Source: Planctomycetota bacterium (GTDB lineage: Bacteria > Planctomycetota > Phycisphaerae > WQYP01). Taken from it: a DNA stretch of 5,939 bases. The stretch is from contig JAJZEY010000291.1 of NCBI GenBank assembly GCA_021805585.1, positions 1 through 5,939 on the forward strand, in the 5' to 3' direction. Of the stretch, positions 5,244-5,939 are shown in pieces. Each line of letters opens with the position of its first letter. Within the stretch, counting starts at the first letter, position 1. The notes under the pieces were generated by a model. It saw only the letters and a program-made list of their open reading frames with translations. It was not told the origin of the DNA and searched no databases. A program made the translations under genes and the position numbers.

Positions 5244-5939
5244 GACATCTTTCCTTTTTCAACAGGCAGCTTTTCGACGGGAACTTCCGGCTGACTAAGC
5301 GAACAAATAACCGTGACACCCCGCCCCGGAGTCGAACGGATTTCCAGCAATGCGCCGATCGCGCCGGCGCGATAATTCATAATATGCAGCCCCAGTCCGC
5401 GGCCGCGGACATCAGGAAATCCTACGCCGTCATCGCGCACGGTAAGTCGCAAATTGCGGCCCAGGGTTTTCAGACTGATTTGAATATGCCGGGCTTTGCC
5501 GTGGCGCACGGCATTATGGATGGATTCCTGAATAATGCGGTACAAATGTGTGGCATCGGAAAGCGATATTCCCGGAGGCAGCGGTTGGCAGCGAACGGAG
5601 CATTCAATGTCAAAAAGCGTTTGCGTCCGTTCGGCCAGGTCCTGAATACTGGTGGGAAACACCTGGCAATCGGCCACGGGCTGAAGGCCGCGTGAAAGTT
5701 CACGACTCTGGGCGATGCCATCATTAATCAGTTCAATCACGCGGTTCATGCGCGCGGAAAACTCCGGCGAGGTCCGCCCAAGTTGTCCTCCCAGTGCCTT
5801 GGCGTGCAGCGCCGCACCGGTAAGCAATTGGCCAAGCCCATCATGCAAGTCCTGCCCGATCCGCTGCTGCTCACGTTCGGAAATATGCAGAATTTCATTT
5901 TCCATGCGCTTGCGTTCGCTTATATCGCGGATAATGGCG
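5240..5939 (-). CDS. Two-component sensor histidine kinase, NarX/DegS type (5' part missing)
   Basis: Sensor kinase that would autophosphorylate on His and pass phosphate to the adjacent regulator. The gene runs off the right edge. An ATG at 5905 exists, but the frame continues upstream with 11 more residues (AIIRDISERKR), the typical end of a PAS/PAC sensor domain, so the true start lies outside the window. Numbering from that internal Met, the HisKA_3 dimerisation/phosphoacceptor helix contains RIGQDLHDGLGQ with His21. The HATPase_c domain has the N-box IIQESIHNAVRHGKA (Asn131), G1 RDDGVGF (157-163) and G2 GRGLGLHIMNYRA (168-180). All key ATP-binding motifs are present, so the C-terminal half appears intact. 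No membrane segment is visible; whether the missing part has one is unknown. The last residues hold a small duplication (PVEKLPVEK) whose DNA also supplies the regulator ribosome-binding site. Confidence 0.95.
   Translation of the reverse strand, partial: AIIRDISERKRMENEILHISEREQQRIGQDLHDGLGQLLTGAALHAKALGGQLGRTSPEFSARMNRVIELINDGIAQSRELSRGLQPVADCQVFPTSIQDLAERTQTLFDIECSVRCQPLPPGISLSDATHLYRIIQESIHNAVRHGKARHIQISLKTLGRNLRLTVRDDGVGFPDVRGRGLGLHIMNYRAGAIGALLEIRSTPGRGVTVICSLSQPEVPVEKLPVEKGKMS

Overview
The window looks like an ordinary stretch of a moderately GC-rich, Gram-negative bacterial chromosome. The best guess is the PVC superphylum (Planctomycetes/Phycisphaerae, Verrucomicrobia or Lentisphaerae). 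This is an inference from three things seen together: a Tat-exported GH29 alpha-L-fucosidase-like enzyme, a secreted protein with a C-terminal PEP-CTERM sorting tag, and a PAS-linked NarX/DegS-type kinase with a NarL/LuxR-type regulator. No taxonomic marker gene is present, so the assignment is tentative.

Layout from left to right. Positions 1-12 probably hold the first four codons of a minus-strand gene that runs off the left edge. A strong intrinsic terminator (140-181) closes the fucosidase-like gene, which lies on the minus strand at 225-2024. A 430-bp divergent intergenic region (2025-2454) separates it from the PEP-CTERM protein gene on the plus strand (2455-4035). This region carries candidate promoters for both genes, a perfect 12-bp palindrome over the proposed fucosidase -35 element, and a direct repeat, one copy of which fills the spacer of the proposed PEP-CTERM promoter. 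A 383-bp convergent intergenic region (4036-4418) follows, with an intrinsic terminator for the minus-strand operon, two other hairpins and a short unexplained open frame. The right part (4419-5939) is a minus-strand two-component operon: the kinase, cut by the right edge inside its PAS/PAC domain, comes first and overlaps the response regulator by 4 bp (ATGA).

How the genes may work together. The fucosidase-like enzyme and the PEP-CTERM protein are both exported and share one divergent control region, which fits a role in surface or extracellular polysaccharide processing; this is inference. The kinase-regulator pair is a complete phosphorelay by motif, but its signal and targets cannot be read here, and nothing beyond proximity links it to the other two genes. 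The three minus-strand starts with visible leaders, including the one at the left edge, share the same AAGGAA ribosome-binding hexamer, 5-7 nt before ATG.

I see no mobile element, CRISPR array, tRNA/rRNA gene or clear new system. The most interesting parts are the structured divergent control region, the Ala/Pro/Lys-rich tail ahead of the receiver domain of the regulator, and the short unexplained frame at 4055-4330.
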